Below, piece after piece: positions 6,417 to 7,244 of a stretch of DNA of 7,244 nucleotides. Each line of letters opens with the position of its first letter. Position 1 is the first letter of the stretch. The notes beneath the pieces are model-generated. The model had not been told where the DNA came from. It saw nothing but the letters and a program-made list of their open reading frames with translations, and did not search any database. Source of the DNA: CAZOZP01 sp964584325 (GTDB lineage Bacteria; Bacteroidota; Ignavibacteria; Ignavibacteriales; Melioribacteraceae); assembly GCA_964584325.1 (NCBI GenBank), contig CAZOZP010000100.1:1-7244 (forward strand), read 5' to 3'. The position numbers and the translations under genes are program-made.

Positions 6417-7034
6417 ATGGAATATCTTGAGCTTCATCCTGTTACACCTCAATCCAGATTTATCGGAAAGGCAATAGATGTATTAAAGGATGGAGGAGTT
6501 ATCATCTACCCGACAGATACGGTTTACGGACTCGGTTGCGATATCTTCAACCGCCGGGCCGTTGAACGTATTTATGCAATTAAAAATGCTGATGAAGCAA
6601 AACTTTTCAGTTTCATGATATCTGATCTTAAGGATATTTCCAAATATGCAAAAGTATCTGATTACGCATATAAAGCTATGAAACGGCATTTACCCGGCGC
6701 ATATACATTTGTTTTGCCGGCTTCAAGACTTGTACCTAAAATACTGTGGACAAAGAGAAAAACCGTCGGAATAAGAATACCGGATAACAATATTTGTCTC
6801 GAACTTGCATCCGCACTCGGAAATCCCATTTTAAGTACCAGTGTTACCAACAGATTAGGTGAAGTTCTTTTTGATCCTCTCGAAATAAAGTCAATCCTAA
6901 ATATTTCAGTTGATCTGATGCTGTCTTTCGGCACACTTAAAAACAAGCCTTCCTCAATTATTGACTTAAGCTCGGATGAACCTGAAATAATAAGGGAAGG
7001 CTCGGGAGATATAAGCTGGTTCCTTCAGGATTAA
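6417..7034 (+). CDS. yciO: YciO-type protein of the Sua5/YrdC (threonylcarbamoyl-AMP synthase) family
   Basis: The family includes TsaC/Sua5, which makes threonylcarbamoyl-AMP for the t6A modification of ANN-decoding tRNAs. This 205-residue copy resembles E. coli YciO (206 aa, recalled) along its length: YPTDTVYGLG at 31-40, HLPGAYTFVL at 91-100, KRKTVGIRIP at 113-122, LSTS at 139-142, SSIIDLS at 179-185 and IREGSGD at 192-198. There is no C-terminal Sua5 domain. The KxR motif of TsaC is changed: Lys56 is kept but Ala58 replaces Arg. The SxN motif reads Ser142-Val-Thr144. In E. coli, YciO does not substitute for YrdC, so calling this gene tsaC would be unsafe. ATG start with only a weak GGA 5 nt upstream. 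Divergent from the lyase operon; its stop overlaps that of the convergent SDR gene. Confidence 0.85.
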   Translation: MEYLELHPVTPQSRFIGKAIDVLKDGGVIIYPTDTVYGLGCDIFNRRAVERIYAIKNADEAKLFSFMISDLKDISKYAKVSDYAYKAMKRHLPGAYTFVLPASRLVPKILWTKRKTVGIRIPDNNICLELASALGNPILSTSVTNRLGEVLFDPLEIKSILNISVDLMLSFGTLKNKPSSIIDLSSDEPEIIREGSGDISWFLQD

Positions 7035-7244
7035 AGTTTCTTATTCACAATTGTTGCCGACGCCTGTGCGGCAGGCATTATGATTATCTCATTTATGTTT
7101 ACGTGAGCCGGTCTTGTTGAGCAAAATAAAAGAGTTTCAGCAATATCTTCAGCACGAAGAGGATCGAACCCTTTATAAACAGCATCTGCTCTTTCTTTAT
7201 CACCGTAGAACCTTACAACACTGAAGCTTGTTTCCACCATACCG
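7031..7244 (-). CDS. ydfG: Short-chain dehydrogenase/reductase, YdfG type (C-terminal part only)
   Basis: The gene runs off the right edge of the window; about 70 C-terminal residues are present of an expected roughly 250. The visible segment begins Gly-Met-Val-Glu-Thr-Ser-Phe (the post-active-site loop, usually PGxVxTxF), so the Met at 7238-7240 is internal and not a start. The remaining landmarks are VRFYGDKERA, LRAEDIAETLLF and RPAHVNINEIIIMPAAQA, which closely resemble the end of E. coli YdfG, an NADP-dependent serine/3-hydroxy acid dehydrogenase. The Rossmann glycines and the Ser-Tyr-Lys catalytic residues lie outside the window, so substrate and cofactor cannot be checked. The stop (7031-7033) overlaps the stop of the YciO-type gene. 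Confidence 0.8.
   Translation of the reverse strand, partial: GMVETSFSVVRFYGDKERADAVYKGFDPLRAEDIAETLLFCSTRPAHVNINEIIIMPAAQASATIVNKKL

Noticed and set aside
7062..7076. GCCTG-TGCGG-CAGGC hairpin near the end of the SDR gene, considered as a terminator between the convergent genes
   Set aside because: The stem is only 5 bp, no T-run follows on either strand, and the bases encode a conserved family segment (PAAQA), which explains them.
7031..7240. A complete 69-residue small protein beginning at the Met at 7240
   Set aside because: The preceding in-frame Gly and the GMVETSF context show that this Met is internal to a larger SDR enzyme cut by the window edge.

Overview
The window is ordinary chromosomal DNA from a low-GC bacterium, with AT-rich intergenic DNA and coding sequence that is only moderately AT-biased. 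It uses Shine-Dalgarno-type ribosome sites, although one gene has a weak one. The combination of short malic enzyme, GlnD, a TnaA/TPL-family lyase, a YciO-type protein and a YdfG-type SDR, together with the codon style, would fit a free-living member of the Bacteroidota/Chlorobi/Ignavibacteriota area. That placement is a low-confidence impression, not something the sequence proves. I see no phage, transposon, CRISPR, tRNA or rRNA.

Layout: 1-248 is an AT-rich leader with two inverted repeats and a candidate promoter. 249-1436 (+) is a single-domain malic enzyme, closed by a hairpin terminator at 1455-1490. On the minus strand, three tightly spaced genes form an apparent operon read from 6278 down to 1467: a tyrosine phenol-lyase/tryptophanase-family enzyme (4887-6278), the PII-uridylyltransferase GlnD (2317-4875) and glutamate racemase MurI (1467-2306). 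The gaps between them are 11 and 10 nt. The murI stop codon lies in the loop of the malic-enzyme terminator, so the two convergent units appear to share one bidirectional terminator. A 138-bp divergent region (6279-6416), extremely AT-rich and holding two perfect palindromes, separates this operon from a YciO-type Sua5/YrdC-family gene (6417-7034, +). That gene converges on the 3' end of a short-chain dehydrogenase of YdfG type (7031 to the window edge, -). Their stop codons overlap in a single TTAA.

How the genes fit together: the lyase releases ammonia and pyruvate from an aromatic amino acid, GlnD reads glutamine status through PII, and MurI draws on glutamate for cell-wall D-glutamate. 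The operon therefore has a loose amino-acid/nitrogen theme. The malic enzyme also makes pyruvate, but it is a separate convergent unit. The most useful observations are that the lyase carries the substrate-side residues of tyrosine phenol-lyase rather than tryptophanase, that the YrdC-family protein lacks two family signature positions, and that the divergent promoter region carries palindromes placed like operators. I did not find a novel defence, mobile or biosynthetic system here.
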